From positions 62,001 to 126,000 of the forward strand of contig NZ_JABRVQ010000004.1 in the NCBI RefSeq assembly GCF_013248965.1: 64,000 bases of DNA. Direction: 5' to 3'. Below the pieces are notes generated by a model. It saw only the letters and a list, made by a program, of their open reading frames with translations. It had not been told where the DNA came from and made no database searches. Shown here one piece after another: positions 48,905-59,129 of this stretch. The translations under genes and the position numbers were made by a program. Every line of letters starts with the position of its first letter. The first letter of the stretch is position 1. Source of the DNA: Psychrobacter okhotskensis. GTDB taxonomy: Bacteria; Pseudomonadota; Gammaproteobacteria; Pseudomonadales; Moraxellaceae.

Positions 48905-50446
48905 CTAAGCAGGTGTCTTTTCAAAGCGCGCAATGGACTCGACGTGCCCAGTATGACAAAACATATCCATCACGCCAGCATGAGTCAGGCGATAGCCTTG
49001 TTCCAATAATGCCTTTGTATCACGGGCTAGCGTTGCCGGATTGCAAGAGACATATACAATACGCTCGGCATTAAATTTCGGCAAATACTGCATAATCTCC
49101 CACGCACCAGAGCGAGGTGGGTCGATAAGTAATGCATCAAAGCCCTGATTGGCCCAAGGCTTGTCAGTGCAATCTTGAGTCAAGTCTTGGCTATAGAATT
49201 CGGTGTTATTGATACCATTACGACGTGCATTATCGGCGGCGCGTGCGGTCATTGCCTCACTACCTTCAACCCCGACGACAGAACCCGTTTCACCAACTAA
49301 GCGTGCTAGTGGCAAGCTAAAGTTACCTAAACCACTGAACAAATCGAGTACCCGTTCACCCGCTTTTAGGTCTAATAAATCACAAGCAAGCTTGGTCATC
49401 TGACGGTTCACCGACAGATTGACTTGGGTAAAATCTGTTGGGATAAATTCAAAAGTAAGGTCATATTCTGGAAGTTGGTAATATAAACGACCAAACTGCT
49501 CACTCAGGTCATCAGCCTCTGTCAAAGCAATACGCTGAATGCTGTCAACACCTTTCGACTGTAAGTACAATTGCCAATTGCGCGCGGCAAAAAACACCTT
49601 TAGCTTCTCTACATCAGCGTCTGATAACGGCGCTAAGTTGCGCACAATAAGAGCAACTGGTTGATTACCATCTGGTAGCTCTGGCATCGCTTCACCCATC
49701 GCCAACTCAAGCTGGGCAATCTTGTCACGGCTCTCTAAAGTACTTATAAGGGTTTTTAAGTTCTCGATCTCAAAGCCAATACGGGGATCTAGGATATGAC
49801 ACTCATTTAGCTCAGCCAAAAAGTTACTTGAGCGCTCACGAAAGCCCACCAAAGCCGTTTCTTTTTTGACCACATAACGCACACCCATTCGTGCTTTGGT
49901 ACGATAACCAAGGCGATCGCCGACCACAGGGGCAAGCCAATGCTCAGGCTCAGCATTGGCTTGGTGCATCAGCATTTCAGCAAGGACAGATTGTTTAAAG
50001 TTAATCTGAGCATCTGGCTGCCAATGCTGTAAGTTACAACCACCGCAGACACCGAAGTGCGGGCAGGGCGGTACCACGCGCTCAGGATTTGGGTTGGCAG
50101 TGATGCTGATCGCGTCACCTTCTTCAAAGCTGGTTCGACTATTAGTGAGTTTGACCACAGCGCTTTCACCCGGTAAAGCAAAGCTAACAAAGACTTTTTT
50201 GCCATGTTTGTCTACGGCATGACCGTCTTCTTCACTGAAGCCATTGCCATATACTGCCACTCCGCGACCATCATGCGACAGCCCGTCAATAGTAAACGGT
50301 AAGGGTTCAGCCTCTTTCAGACGGCGACGAGTCTTTGACGACGGTTTGGATTTTTTCTTGTTTGGTGGAATAGTAATGGTCTTGGTGTCGTTCACTTGCG
50401 GCGTCGCATCAGCTGCGGTAGATGTTTTTGAATCGGTGGGTTGCAT
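48905..50446 (-). CDS. rlmD: 23S rRNA (uracil-1939-C5)-methyltransferase RlmD
   Basis: The 513-residue enzyme methylates U1939 of 23S rRNA using SAM. An Lys/Thr/Ser-rich N-terminal extension (about 45 residues) precedes the TRAM domain. The 4Fe-4S ligands are C128, C134 and C137 ([12 protein letters not shown]) plus a later cysteine in [11 protein letters not shown] motifs include [16 protein letters not shown], and the catalytic cysteine lies in [12 protein letters not shown], with PPRSGA just before. Ribosome site AAGG/AGG is present. This is the RumA type rather than RlmC or TrmA. Confidence 0.95.
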   Translation of the reverse strand: MQPTDSKTSTAADATPQVNDTKTITIPPNKKKSKPSSKTRRRLKEAEPLPFTIDGLSHDGRGVAVYGNGFSEEDGHAVDKHGKKVFVSFALPGESAVVKLTNSRTSFEEGDAISITANPNPERVVPPCPHFGVCGGCNLQHWQPDAQINFKQSVLAEMLMHQANAEPEHWLAPVVGDRLGYRTKARMGVRYVVKKETALVGFRERSSNFLAELNECHILDPRIGFEIENLKTLISTLESRDKIAQLELAMGEAMPELPDGNQPVALIVRNLAPLSDADVEKLKVFFAARNWQLYLQSKGVDSIQRIALTEADDLSEQFGRLYYQLPEYDLTFEFIPTDFTQVNLSVNRQMTKLACDLLDLKAGERVLDLFSGLGNFSLPLARLVGETGSVVGVEGSEAMTARAADNARRNGINNTEFYSQDLTQDCTDKPWANQGFDALLIDPPRSGAWEIMQYLPKFNAERIVYVSCNPATLARDTKALLEQGYRLTHAGVMDMFCHTGHVESIARFEKTPA

Positions 50447-50513
50447 AAACCTGCCTTAAATAAATAATAAATAACTAAAAGGTGAGTACAGATATTAGTA
50501 CAAAGAATAATTT

Positions 50514-51338
50514 TTATACGGGCGGCGTAAATGACCAATCAGCGATGAATTCTTGATGACGGGCACTACCATCGGCTTGCGTGTAATTGGTTAGATAATC
50601 ATGGCTTTGCTGCTGCCAAGTATCAAAATCTTGTGAAGACAATTGACCAGTCAAACGCAGCCAGCGTAGATAGATTAGCCAGGTATTCATCACATCAGAC
50701 TCGCAGTAAATAGACAGTGTCTGCCAGTCATCATTGCTCACGAGATCGCCAACCATACTGCCGTCGACACTGGTTTTGCCCGGCAGTCCGTAGAGGCTGG
50801 CGACGATATCCATCGCTTCACGGCGACTGGCACCGTATTGGCTAAATCTGTCCATCAAATCAAGGTGACGAGTATGAAAACGATTGACATAATTATCGAA
50901 GCGCATGTTTTTGATGCGTGCGCCTTCTTCAAACAGCCAAGGCGCTGACAGATCATATTGCATGGCGCGGTAAATCAATACCGGAATATCGAAACCTGAG
51001 CCATTCCAGCTGATGAGCTGTGGTAATTTTTCAATGTCACTAAAGGCTCGAAAGAATTTAACGAGAATGTCTTTTTCGCTAAACTTATCTGCGGTCAACG
51101 AAAACAACGATAACTTACCATCTTTAATATATAACGCCGAAATACAAACAATACGTTGCAACGGTAAGCGCATAAAATCATGCCCAGCTTCTTGTATACG
51201 TAACGCCGTCAATGCGCTCAGGGCATCCGCATCATTGAGATCCGCCAATTGTGGATAAATACGGCGAGCCGCCGCTGTATCCGCAACGGTTTCAATATCA
51301 AAGACCAATATAGGGTCAGAGGGTAGGGCATGTGACAT
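50514..51338 (-). CDS. Predicted 3'-5' exonuclease (PolB-like, DEDD)
   Basis: The 274-residue protein has a DEDD-type exonuclease fold. Exo I is VFDIETVAD with D14 and E16; Exo II is SWNGSGFDIPVL; Exo III is CESDVMNTWLIYLRW. It matches the predicted polymerase-B-like exonuclease family (DNA_pol_B_exo2), seen in many proteobacteria beside rlmD or cysM. The substrate is unknown; DNA or RNA proofreading-like trimming is plausible. It sits 24 bases after cysM in the same direction and may share its transcript. Confidence 0.88.
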   Translation of the reverse strand: MSHALPSDPILVFDIETVADTAAARRIYPQLADLNDADALSALTALRIQEAGHDFMRLPLQRIVCISALYIKDGKLSLFSLTADKFSEKDILVKFFRAFSDIEKLPQLISWNGSGFDIPVLIYRAMQYDLSAPWLFEEGARIKNMRFDNYVNRFHTRHLDLMDRFSQYGASRREAMDIVASLYGLPGKTSVDGSMVGDLVSNDDWQTLSIYCESDVMNTWLIYLRWLRLTGQLSSQDFDTWQQQSHDYLTNYTQADGSARHQEFIADWSFTPPV

Positions 51339-51362
51339 AGATAAACCTAATTAATTTTGAAA

Positions 51363-52322
51363 TTATGGTGCTGCATGGTCTATGCTGTCATCAACGTTAT
51401 ATAAGCCTGTCGATAGATAGCGATCACCACGATCGCAGACAATAAAGGCGATAACGGCATCAGGGTTTTCTTTAGCCACTTGTACGGCAGCCCATGCAGC
51501 GGCACCTGAAGATACGCCCGCGAAAATACCTTCGGTTTTGGCCAGTTTGCGCATATATACTTCAGCGATATGTTGGTCAATATCCATCACTTCATCGACC
51601 AAATTTGCATCAAAAATACCCGGCATATAAGCGGCAGGCCAACGGCGGATACCCGCAATAGAAGCTTCCTCGTCAGGCTGCAATCCGATAATTTTAATCG
51701 CTGGGTTTTGCTCTTTTAAGTATTGTGAGACACCGGTAATAGTACCAGTCGTACCCATCGAGCTAATAAAGTGGGTAATTTTACCGTCAGTTTGCGCCCA
51801 TAGCTCAGGCCCAGTCGTTAGATAATGCGCTTGTCTGTTATCAGGATTATTAAACTGATCTAAGACGATACCTTTGCCATCGGCTTGCATCTGCAATGCC
51901 AAATCACGTGCCGCTTCCATACCTTCGTCCACTTCGATCAACGTCGCGCCATAAGCCATCATGGCGTCTTTGCGCTCTTGGGTCGAGTTGGTTGGCATCA
52001 ATAGCGTCATTGGATAACCACGCATCGCTGCGACCATAGCCAAGGCAATGCCAGTATTGCCGCTGGTTGCTTCAATCAGCATATCACCAGGCTTGATATC
52101 ACCGCGCTGTTCTGCCTGATAAATCATATTAAAGGCCGGACGGTCTTTGACAGAACCAGCAGGGTTATTGCCCTCAAGTTTGGCGAGCAGTACGGCACCG
52201 TTAGTAATATGTTCTTGCTCAGGCAGACGATGCAATTTGACTAAAGGCGTCTGACCTACGCAGTCGGCAAGATCTGTTACTTGAGTGATAAAGTTGGCGT
52301 TTGCCATGGCCGTAGTGGACAT
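51363..52322 (-). CDS. cysM: Cysteine synthase B (O-acetylserine sulfhydrylase)
   Basis: The 319-residue PLP enzyme makes cysteine from O-acetylserine and sulfide or thiosulfate. PLP lysine K59 lies in NNPAGSVKDRPAF; the phosphate loop is SGNTGIA, and SSMGTTGTI completes the site. The CysM subtype is indicated by PAGSVKDRPAFNMI and the C-terminal IVCDRGDRYLSTGLY. AAGGATA lies close to ATG 52322; ATG 52307 is a weaker alternative. Order cysM, exonuclease, rlmD, relA on the minus strand resembles other gammaproteobacteria. Confidence 0.96.
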   Translation of the reverse strand: MSTTAMANANFITQVTDLADCVGQTPLVKLHRLPEQEHITNGAVLLAKLEGNNPAGSVKDRPAFNMIYQAEQRGDIKPGDMLIEATSGNTGIALAMVAAMRGYPMTLLMPTNSTQERKDAMMAYGATLIEVDEGMEAARDLALQMQADGKGIVLDQFNNPDNRQAHYLTTGPELWAQTDGKITHFISSMGTTGTITGVSQYLKEQNPAIKIIGLQPDEEASIAGIRRWPAAYMPGIFDANLVDEVMDIDQHIAEVYMRKLAKTEGIFAGVSSGAAAWAAVQVAKENPDAVIAFIVCDRGDRYLSTGLYNVDDSIDHAAP

Positions 52323-52372
52323 AAGGTATCCTTATTGGTTTTTTAGAGGACAATTTATTTAATAATATGTGC

Positions 52373-52420
52373 TTTTTAGCCCATTTAGATGACTATCGAG
52401 TTAATTGAAGACAGGCCCTA
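52373..52420 (-). repeat. 48-bp dispersed repeat, copy B
   Basis: The reverse complement begins TAGGGCC, contains TGTCTTCAATT and ends ATCTAAATGGGCTAAAAA. It matches 43896-43943 at 44 of 48 positions. It lies about 50 bases upstream of cysM, between it and its likely promoter. Confidence 0.8.
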
Positions 52421-52823
52421 ATTAATACACTATTTTTATCATTTAATAAAAGCTTGAGACCATCAGCGTAAATTCTGAAACCGTCATGATAAATCTTGTC
52501 CTATGACAAGGTATTGATGGTGACAGATAAAAAGTTGCGTCATTATATCATTTTGTTTTCAGCCGCGCTGATGACATCAGATATTATTGGTAAATGTCTT
52601 GCTAACAAAATGAATCGTTTAAACCTTGCAGACGTCAGTGTTATCAATGAGCGATGTTTCTCTTATAAGCGTTATAAAGGTTAAGATAAGCGCTATGAAT
52701 GTTTAACAGCCATTCATAAAATCCTGTTAAGATAATCTCGAGCGTCAGTGATAGGCTGCGGCGTAATAAGTGAAAACAGCATACGTATTTATTGTAAAAA
52801 TATCAGTGGAGAGTCAACCCAGC
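52421..52823. other. Spacer between repeat B and gacS
   Basis: This stretch holds the promoters for cysM (minus) and gacS (plus). A 55-62 codon frame at about 52496-52684 has no good ribosome site or recognisable product and is not called. Nothing else stands out. Confidence 0.4.
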
Positions 52824-55800
52824 ATGGCATACAAAAAACGTTTTGATACCAGTAGCGCCTATGGCCAGCTGATTATATTGGTGTTTTTACCGATCTGTTT
52901 ATTAGCAGCGGTTGGCGGTACTCTGGTATTTTATGAGACGATGCGTGCCAGCAACTCAGAGCAAGAAGCATTGGCAGAGGCGGTGCTCATCCGCTATACA
53001 CCCACGATTGCTGAGCGTATTCCTGAATTATTGGAGCAGCGCCAACAAGCAGCCAGTAAGGTCAATGCTGGCAATGCAGATCAAGCATCGCAAAGAGCTG
53101 CCACTACGCTCGGTGGTATCCAAGAGAGGCTTGGGCGTATACAGTCTGAGCAGCATGTCCAGCGTATTGCTATTATTAATCAGGACAATCAAGTACTCGC
53201 AACGGTAGGTTATGGCGTTGAAGAAGTGTGGCCTATGATCGAAACGACCGGCAAGTTTTTATCGCAAAAGCCAACACCTATCGGTAACGCCTATGGCAGT
53301 ATGCTTGGGGATTTTGACGGTCAGCAACTCTGGCTAATGATTGATATGGACAATGAGCCGCTTTATATTGCTCGGTATCGTATTGCCATGGCGCTAGTCA
53401 TCACGGGCTTGTTCACTATTTTGATATTACTGCTGAGTTTGAATATTTACTCAAAACGTTGGATTGCACCGATTTATGAGTTGCGCTTGCAGTTACAACG
53501 TACCCATGTTGACAATCTCTACCAACCTATTCCGGTTGAGTCAAATGGCGAGCTGAATTTGTTGCAACAGGATTTAGTCAGGACGTTGCGCCGCTTACAT
53601 GGTAGCTTTCAAGAGCTTAAAGACCACGCCGAGCAGACCGAAGATGACTTGCGTTTGGCGTTTGATGAGATGGAAATGCAAAACATCTCTATAAGAAACG
53701 CACGTGATGCCGCTATTTCAACCAGCCAAGCCAAATCTGCGTTTTTGGCCAATATCAGCCATGAGTTACGCACGCCGCTCAACAGTATTGACGGCTTTAT
53801 TAATTTGCTGGCGCGTCATGGTGAGCTCAATCCTGAACAAGACTTATATGTGCAAACCATACGCAAATCGTCGGCACACTTGCTCGCTTTAGTGAACGAT
53901 GTGTTAGATTTTTCTAAAATCGAAGCGGGCAAATTGGTGCTCGATCGCCATGAGTTTGACTTGTATGACACCATTTATGATGTGGTCGACATGCTGTCAC
54001 CGGTATCCTCAGAAAAGGGGCTACGCATGGCGGTCCTGTTCTATAATGATGTGCCCATGCGCGTCAATGGCGATGCTTTGCGTCTCAAACAAGTACTGAC
54101 TAACATCGTGGGCAATGCCATTAAGTTTACGGACAGTGGTGATGTGGTGGTGCGCGTCAGCTTAGATGACCATCGCGACAATTACTTGATGATTAGCGTG
54201 CAAGATAGCGGCAAAGGTATTTCTTTAGCTGATCAAAAAATGCTGTTCCAAAGCTTTAGTCAAGGCGATCCGTCAATCACTCGCCAGTATGGTGGTACAG
54301 GGCTGGGTTTGGTTATCTCCAAGCAATTAACCCGTTTGATGGGCGGCGATATTGGTTTTTATGATAATGCACAAGAAAACATCGCCAATCAAGGCGCGAC
54401 GTTCTGGTTTCGGATGCCAGCTCATGTCGATGTGCTAGAAGCCGCTACTGGTCAGACCATTGCGCTACCCGTGTTAGCGCCGCTGGCAAGTGCCACAGAT
54501 GAGTTTAATGTGTTGGTATGGATCAATCATACGGCGTCCATCCAAGTGCTCAAAGCCAGCTTGCAATACCTACCAATTAAGCTGACCCAAGCCAACTCAT
54601 TACCCGGTGTACTTGAGTCGTTAAAAGAGCGCGGTAACTATTGGGATTGGGTCATCGTCGATGATGACACCCAAGACGATATGATGGCATTACTCAAACA
54701 GATCCGCCTCCATTACCAAGGCAAGCTGGCGGTATTTGGCTATCAAGTTGCCGCTGATCAAGCGCTACTCAACCGCTATCATGCCAATATATTGTATGAG
54801 CCATTAGACAAGCGCCAGCTCTATGCCATGCTCGATACGCAAAAACGCAGGGCCCCTAAAGACATGCAAGAGCCGCGCTGGAAGGGCGTGACCGTGCTGG
54901 CAGTCGATGATCATTTGCCCAACCTGCTGGTGCTCGATGCCTTGCTCAGCGAGCTTGGCATTCAGGTGATTACGGCCAATAGTGGTTTTGAAGCCATAGA
55001 GCTCATCAGCAAACAACAAACCAAAAATATCAAAACAGCCAAAGCTGATAAGCAAAGTTTATCCAAAAAGACCCAAATCTCAAAAGCCGAAACCCGTGAC
55101 GAAGTGGGTAAAGCCACGAGCAGTTCTGGGTATTCTGAAGAGGCTAATGAAGACAAAGGCAGCAATCAGGATAAAACCAATAATCAGGATAAAAACAGTA
55201 TTGACTTGATATTTATGGACATACAAATGCCACGGATGTCAGGGCATGAAGCGGCTCGACAAATTCGTAATATCGAAAATGCTGATAATCGTATTCCTAT
55301 TATTGCCTTGACCGCCCATGGCTTGGCTGACGAGCGTGACAAGCTGATGGCGAGCGGTATCAATGATTATGTGGGTAAGCCTATTAGCCAACCACAGTTG
55401 CTACAAGTGCTGCAAAAGTGGCTAGGACGCACGACGACCGTGCCGCAATTAACCGCTATGCCAGAAGCCCATGCACAACAAGGTACTGATGCTCAAGATT
55501 TTAATTCGCAAGATTTTGATGCGCGAAATCATCCTTTAGGCTTGCTGCCAGATGATATATCGCCTGCTTATCCGCTAGTTAAGGGTAATGACGATAATCG
55601 TGATCAGGCGTCCGAGGGTATCAATCAGCAAAAAATTACTCGCCCTTTATCATTGAAAAAAATCCGTGATGACTACTTACGAGACAGCCAGCCTCGTGAT
55701 GACTATAGACGAGAAACGCTGCGCGAAACTCAGCCACGTTATGCAAGTTTGCGCTATCAACAACAACGCCAAGCGTCGTTATTGTATCCTCCTTACCAAG

Positions 55801-56303
55801 TGTCAAGCGACACAGATGAAGAGATGTCGGCAAGCACGCAGGCCAAATTGGACGACGACATAAACCTCGACCTAAGCGTTAATGATACGAGCAGCTCCCA
55901 TATCTTAGACTGGCAAGATGCGCTGACTCGTTCAGCCAATAAACCAGATCTCGCAGCCAAGCTTATTATTATGATGATTGATACGATCAATGAGGAAAAA
56001 CGCGCCCTCACTCAAGCGTGGGATGCCCGTGACCGTAGTGCCCTTGCGCAAATTGCCCATCGTATCTTAGGTGGTAGCCGCTATACTGGTGTGCCGCAGT
56101 TGCGTCAGGCCAGCCAAGATTTGGAAGACAAGTGCTTATTGAATGTCCAACATACCACGCCCGCCCAGTTTGCAATGCTTGAACCCTATTATGACGCATT
56201 GCTAAGCGCGTTAAGTAATTTACAAGCGCTAGATTTATCGGCTTATCCGCAGCTGAATTATCATCGTTTGAGTGAAAATGATATGACATGGAAAATGATT
56301 TAA
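52824..56303 (+). CDS. gacS: Hybrid sensor histidine kinase, BarA/GacS type
   Basis: I use ATG 52824 (MAYKKRF), giving 1159 residues; in-frame GTG codons upstream lack ribosome sites. The order is transmembrane helix (about 16-36), periplasmic sensor, second helix (about 190-213), HAMP, kinase with H313 in NISHELRTPLNS, N and G boxes (NIVGNAIKF, DSGKGIS, GGTGLGLVIS), a degenerate receiver-like region (about 565-675) and a true receiver with VLAVDDH and phosphorylated D799 in LIFMDIQMPRMSG. The HPt domain has H1079 in IAHRILGGSRYTG. It would phosphorylate a GacA/UvrY-type regulator. A hydrophilic insert of about 60 residues (730-791) splits the receiver, and a charged linker of about 150 residues precedes HPt. 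Confidence 0.93.
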   Translation: MAYKKRFDTSSAYGQLIILVFLPICLLAAVGGTLVFYETMRASNSEQEALAEAVLIRYTPTIAERIPELLEQRQQAASKVNAGNADQASQRAATTLGGIQERLGRIQSEQHVQRIAIINQDNQVLATVGYGVEEVWPMIETTGKFLSQKPTPIGNAYGSMLGDFDGQQLWLMIDMDNEPLYIARYRIAMALVITGLFTILILLLSLNIYSKRWIAPIYELRLQLQRTHVDNLYQPIPVESNGELNLLQQDLVRTLRRLHGSFQELKDHAEQTEDDLRLAFDEMEMQNISIRNARDAAISTSQAKSAFLANISHELRTPLNSIDGFINLLARHGELNPEQDLYVQTIRKSSAHLLALVNDVLDFSKIEAGKLVLDRHEFDLYDTIYDVVDMLSPVSSEKGLRMAVLFYNDVPMRVNGDALRLKQVLTNIVGNAIKFTDSGDVVVRVSLDDHRDNYLMISVQDSGKGISLADQKMLFQSFSQGDPSITRQYGGTGLGLVISKQLTRLMGGDIGFYDNAQENIANQGATFWFRMPAHVDVLEAATGQTIALPVLAPLASATDEFNVLVWINHTASIQVLKASLQYLPIKLTQANSLPGVLESLKERGNYWDWVIVDDDTQDDMMALLKQIRLHYQGKLAVFGYQVAADQALLNRYHANILYEPLDKRQLYAMLDTQKRRAPKDMQEPRWKGVTVLAVDDHLPNLLVLDALLSELGIQVITANSGFEAIELISKQQTKNIKTAKADKQSLSKKTQISKAETRDEVGKATSSSGYSEEANEDKGSNQDKTNNQDKNSIDLIFMDIQMPRMSGHEAARQIRNIENADNRIPIIALTAHGLADERDKLMASGINDYVGKPISQPQLLQVLQKWLGRTTTVPQLTAMPEAHAQQGTDAQDFNSQDFDARNHPLGLLPDDISPAYPLVKGNDDNRDQASEGINQQKITRPLSLKKIRDDYLRDSQPRDDYRRETLRETQPRYASLRYQQQRQASLLYPPYQVSSDTDEEMSASTQAKLDDDINLDLSVNDTSSSHILDWQDALTRSANKPDLAAKLIIMMIDTINEEKRALTQAWDARDRSALAQIAHRILGGSRYTGVPQLRQASQDLEDKCLLNVQHTTPAQFAMLEPYYDALLSALSNLQALDLSAYPQLNYHRLSENDMTWKMI

Positions 56304-56472
56304 GACAGCTATAGCCTGCTGGATTTATGGGCCAAGTTGGCTGTCATTTATTGATCGATAAAAGGGGTCATATATCCTGACAGTCAGTTATTCATAGGGT
56401 ATGGTAGATATAACCCTGTTAATATTGGCCTCATTAGCAGGATATTTATTTTATTTATTAATAAGGATTGTT

Positions 56473-57285
56473 ATGAACGCGATTGCCACTTATCAGTATA
56501 AGACCTTACAAGTGAGCGTGACTGACCACATTCTCACCGTTACCTTAAACCGTCCTGAGAAAAAAAACGCCATGAGCTTTCAGGTGGTCGATGAGTTGAT
56601 CAAAGTAGCGGGTCGCATCAGTAAAGATAAGACGATACGTGCGGTGATTTTAAATGGTGCCGAAGGGACGTTTTGTGCCGGTATCGATTTGGGTGATTTA
56701 AACCATCCAAAAAACCAAGCATTTGCCCTTTGGGAGTTGGTAAAACCTTGGCAGAGCCTTTTTCAGCGTGTCTGTTTGGTTTGGCGTGATGTGCCTGTCC
56801 CTGTTATTGCGGTACTAGAAGGCTACTGTATCGGTGCAGGGCTACAACTGGCGCTGGCTTGCGATGTTCGTATCAGTCATCCTGATTGCAAGTTGTCTAT
56901 TATGGAAGCCAAGTGGGGACTCGTGCCAGATATGGGATTGACTCAATCGGCGTTGGGTGTGGTTCGCGCTGATGTCCTAAAAGAGCTGGCGATGAGTGCG
57001 CGTACGATTGATGCAACCGAAGGTAAAGAGTTAGGTCTCGTCAGTCATTGTAGCGAGACACCTTTAGAGCAAGCACAACAGCTCGCTGCTGAATTTGCAG
57101 AGCGTTCACCAGATGCGGTATTGGCCAGTAAGCGGGTCATTAATGCGATGTATGAACAATCAGCGTTGACGTTATATCAAGAAAAAGTCTGGCAGTTAAA
57201 GATGATGTTTGGTCGTAACCGTAAGCTTGCGCTCAGAAAATCCAAGCAAGCCAGTACCGTATTCGCTAAGCGCCAATTCCGTTAA
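56473..57285 (+). CDS. Enoyl-CoA hydratase/isomerase (crotonase) family protein
   Basis: The start at ATG 56473 has AAGGA 7 bases upstream and gives 270 residues; the upstream in-frame start would add a hydrophobic stretch of 24 residues. The crotonase fold shows LNRPEKKNAMSFQ, the oxyanion-hole segment GTFCAGIDLGDL, VLEGYCIGAGLQLALACDVR and IMEAKWGLVPDMG. The acidic residue in the last motif (D rather than the common second Glu) is typical of dienoyl-CoA isomerase-like or uncharacterised members. It probably acts on acyl-CoA in fatty acid breakdown. It stands alone, so the substrate is unknown. Confidence 0.9.
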   Translation: MNAIATYQYKTLQVSVTDHILTVTLNRPEKKNAMSFQVVDELIKVAGRISKDKTIRAVILNGAEGTFCAGIDLGDLNHPKNQAFALWELVKPWQSLFQRVCLVWRDVPVPVIAVLEGYCIGAGLQLALACDVRISHPDCKLSIMEAKWGLVPDMGLTQSALGVVRADVLKELAMSARTIDATEGKELGLVSHCSETPLEQAQQLAAEFAERSPDAVLASKRVINAMYEQSALTLYQEKVWQLKMMFGRNRKLALRKSKQASTVFAKRQFR

Positions 57286-57296
57286 AAAGTATTAGT

Positions 57297-57318
57297 ACTC
57301 TCTTGATAGAGTGTTTTT
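57297..57318 (+). terminator. Weak terminator after the crotonase gene
   Basis: ACTCT pairs with AGAGT around a 6-base loop and is followed by GTTTTT, 12 bases after the stop. The stem is short. Confidence 0.45.
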
Positions 57319-57552
57319 GTTGTTAGCGTTTGTTTTATTAACGTCACATGGCTATTGAAATACATGCAGATAGTAAGATATAACACTGTCTGCTTGTGTA
57401 GCTGCGCATAACTTGTTTACCTGTGCATAAATAGGCATTATTATTTTTGCTACCAGTTGTTTTTATTCTTAGTGTTGTTGTCTCAAATAAAAGCTGGTAC
57501 CAAGCAAAGCGTGAGTAATAAAATAATAACCATCATAAAAAACGGTCTAACT

Positions 57553-58812
57553 ATGTCTGCTCCAAAGTCTTCCTTGCCCAATAAACCGCTTGCCTCTGAA
57601 CGCGTGCGCTCTGCTGATTTGCCTGTTGCTTGGATTATGATGCTCGGGCTCATTGTGGCGATAGGGCCGCTGTCCATTGATATGTATCTGCCAGCATTAC
57701 CCGAGATGGGTAAGAGCTTCGGCGTATCGACCGCGTTTATGGCCAACTCGGTGCCAGCGTATTTCTTAGGTTTGGTCTTTGGGCAACTGGTCTATGGCCC
57801 TCTAAGTGATCGTATTGGCCGCGTCAAACCGCTATATTTTGGTATGACCCTCTATGTTATCGCCTCGATTGTCTGTGCGACGACGGATAATGAATATGTG
57901 CTGTTTGCAGGACGTACCTTTCAGGCCCTCGGAGGTTGTGTGGGGGCAGTGGTTACCCGTGCGGCGATTCGTGATCGCCTGACTGCCAAGCAAACTGCCA
58001 AAGCTTTTTCTATCATGATATTGGTGATGGGCTTAGCGCCGATATTAGCACCATCACTGGGTGCGCTATTTTTGCGCTTCTTTAGCTGGCACTCTATTTT
58101 TTGGTTTTTGGCCGCTTTTGGTACGCTTAACCTGTTGCTCACCAAATTTTTCTTTTTTGAAACGTTGACTGAAGAAAACCGCAATGTACGCCCTGCCAAA
58201 GAAGTCTTGAGTCAGTATTGGGATTTATTAAAAGACCCTACCTTTAATTATCCCGCGATTGGCGGCGGTCTCTTGATGGGAGCGATGTTTGTTTATATTA
58301 GCTCGGCCTCTGAGCTAATCATGGATACTTATGGAGTGTCAGCAACCCATTTCGGCTGGTTATTTGGTATGAATGCAGCCGGTTTTGTCGCTTTAACCCA
58401 GCTAAACCAATGGCTGACCAATCGCTTTCGTATCCTAAGTATTTTGCGTTTTGGGGCGATGATGCAGGTTATCTCTGCAGGTATTTTGTTTGTGGTAGGG
58501 ATTATCTTTGGGGTAGAGGCGTGGCTGCCTTTGGTATTGGCCTGTATTTTCTTTTGTATTGCTGGTCTTGGTTTGACTCAGCCAAATGCCTCCGCAATTG
58601 CATTAGCCTTTCAAAAACGCCGCGCAGGTATGGCAAGTGCGCTACAAGGCTCGCTCATGTTTTCAGTAGGTATTTTTGGCGGTTTGTTATTAAATCTATT
58701 TCCAGTCAATCCGGTACTTAAGATTGGTATCGCCCTGTTTTCTCTAATGAGTCTTGGTTGCTTTTTAATCTGGCAGATAGACCGCAATCTAAATCTTGAT
58801 GATGCGGAGTAG
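57553..58812 (+). CDS. Bcr/CflA-family multidrug efflux MFS transporter
   Basis: The start at ATG 57553 gives 419 residues with a normal short cytoplasmic N-terminus; an in-frame earlier start would add 32 residues. Twelve transmembrane helices are visible. The subfamily pattern includes GPLSIDMYLPALPEM in the first helix, the loop motif GPLSDRIGRVKPL, and TRAAIRDRL after helix 4. Members export bicyclomycin, chloramphenicol or other compounds by proton antiport. The actual substrate here is unknown. It is a single-gene unit. Confidence 0.92.
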   Translation: MSAPKSSLPNKPLASERVRSADLPVAWIMMLGLIVAIGPLSIDMYLPALPEMGKSFGVSTAFMANSVPAYFLGLVFGQLVYGPLSDRIGRVKPLYFGMTLYVIASIVCATTDNEYVLFAGRTFQALGGCVGAVVTRAAIRDRLTAKQTAKAFSIMILVMGLAPILAPSLGALFLRFFSWHSIFWFLAAFGTLNLLLTKFFFFETLTEENRNVRPAKEVLSQYWDLLKDPTFNYPAIGGGLLMGAMFVYISSASELIMDTYGVSATHFGWLFGMNAAGFVALTQLNQWLTNRFRILSILRFGAMMQVISAGILFVVGIIFGVEAWLPLVLACIFFCIAGLGLTQPNASAIALAFQKRRAGMASALQGSLMFSVGIFGGLLLNLFPVNPVLKIGIALFSLMSLGCFLIWQIDRNLNLDDAE

Positions 58813-59129
58813 TTAGGCAATAGCACGGTATAATAATAGTGGGAATTACTCTAACTTTTATGATAAAATACAGCGCAGCTATTTATATAGCTCGCTATAT
58901 AGATTGGATCTAGGTATTTTTTTTACATCTGATCATAGCTCATTTTTTAAACCAACCCATCAACCAATGACACACACATCATGGCAAAAAATTGCTGGGT
59001 GTTTGGCGACTTGATTAATTTGCAAAAAGTTAGTGCGATATTTATCAGCACTAATCATTAGCAAATGCGTGTCGCTAGATAGGCAGTTTTTGTGATGTGG
59101 AGGCATAACCCAACCACTAGGAATTTCAC
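58813..59129 (+). promoter_or_regulatory. rpsB promoter and leader region
   Basis: This 317-bp gene-free region precedes rpsB. In gammaproteobacteria rpsB carries a structured leader through which S2 represses its own synthesis. The last 40 bases (GATGTGGAGG through ACTAGGAATTTCAC) are GC-richer than the rest and could form it. The fold was not computed. Confidence 0.4.

Noticed and set aside
52496-52684. 62-codon frame between cysM and gacS
   Set aside because: No ribosome site, a TTG start, no recognisable product; left as unsupported.
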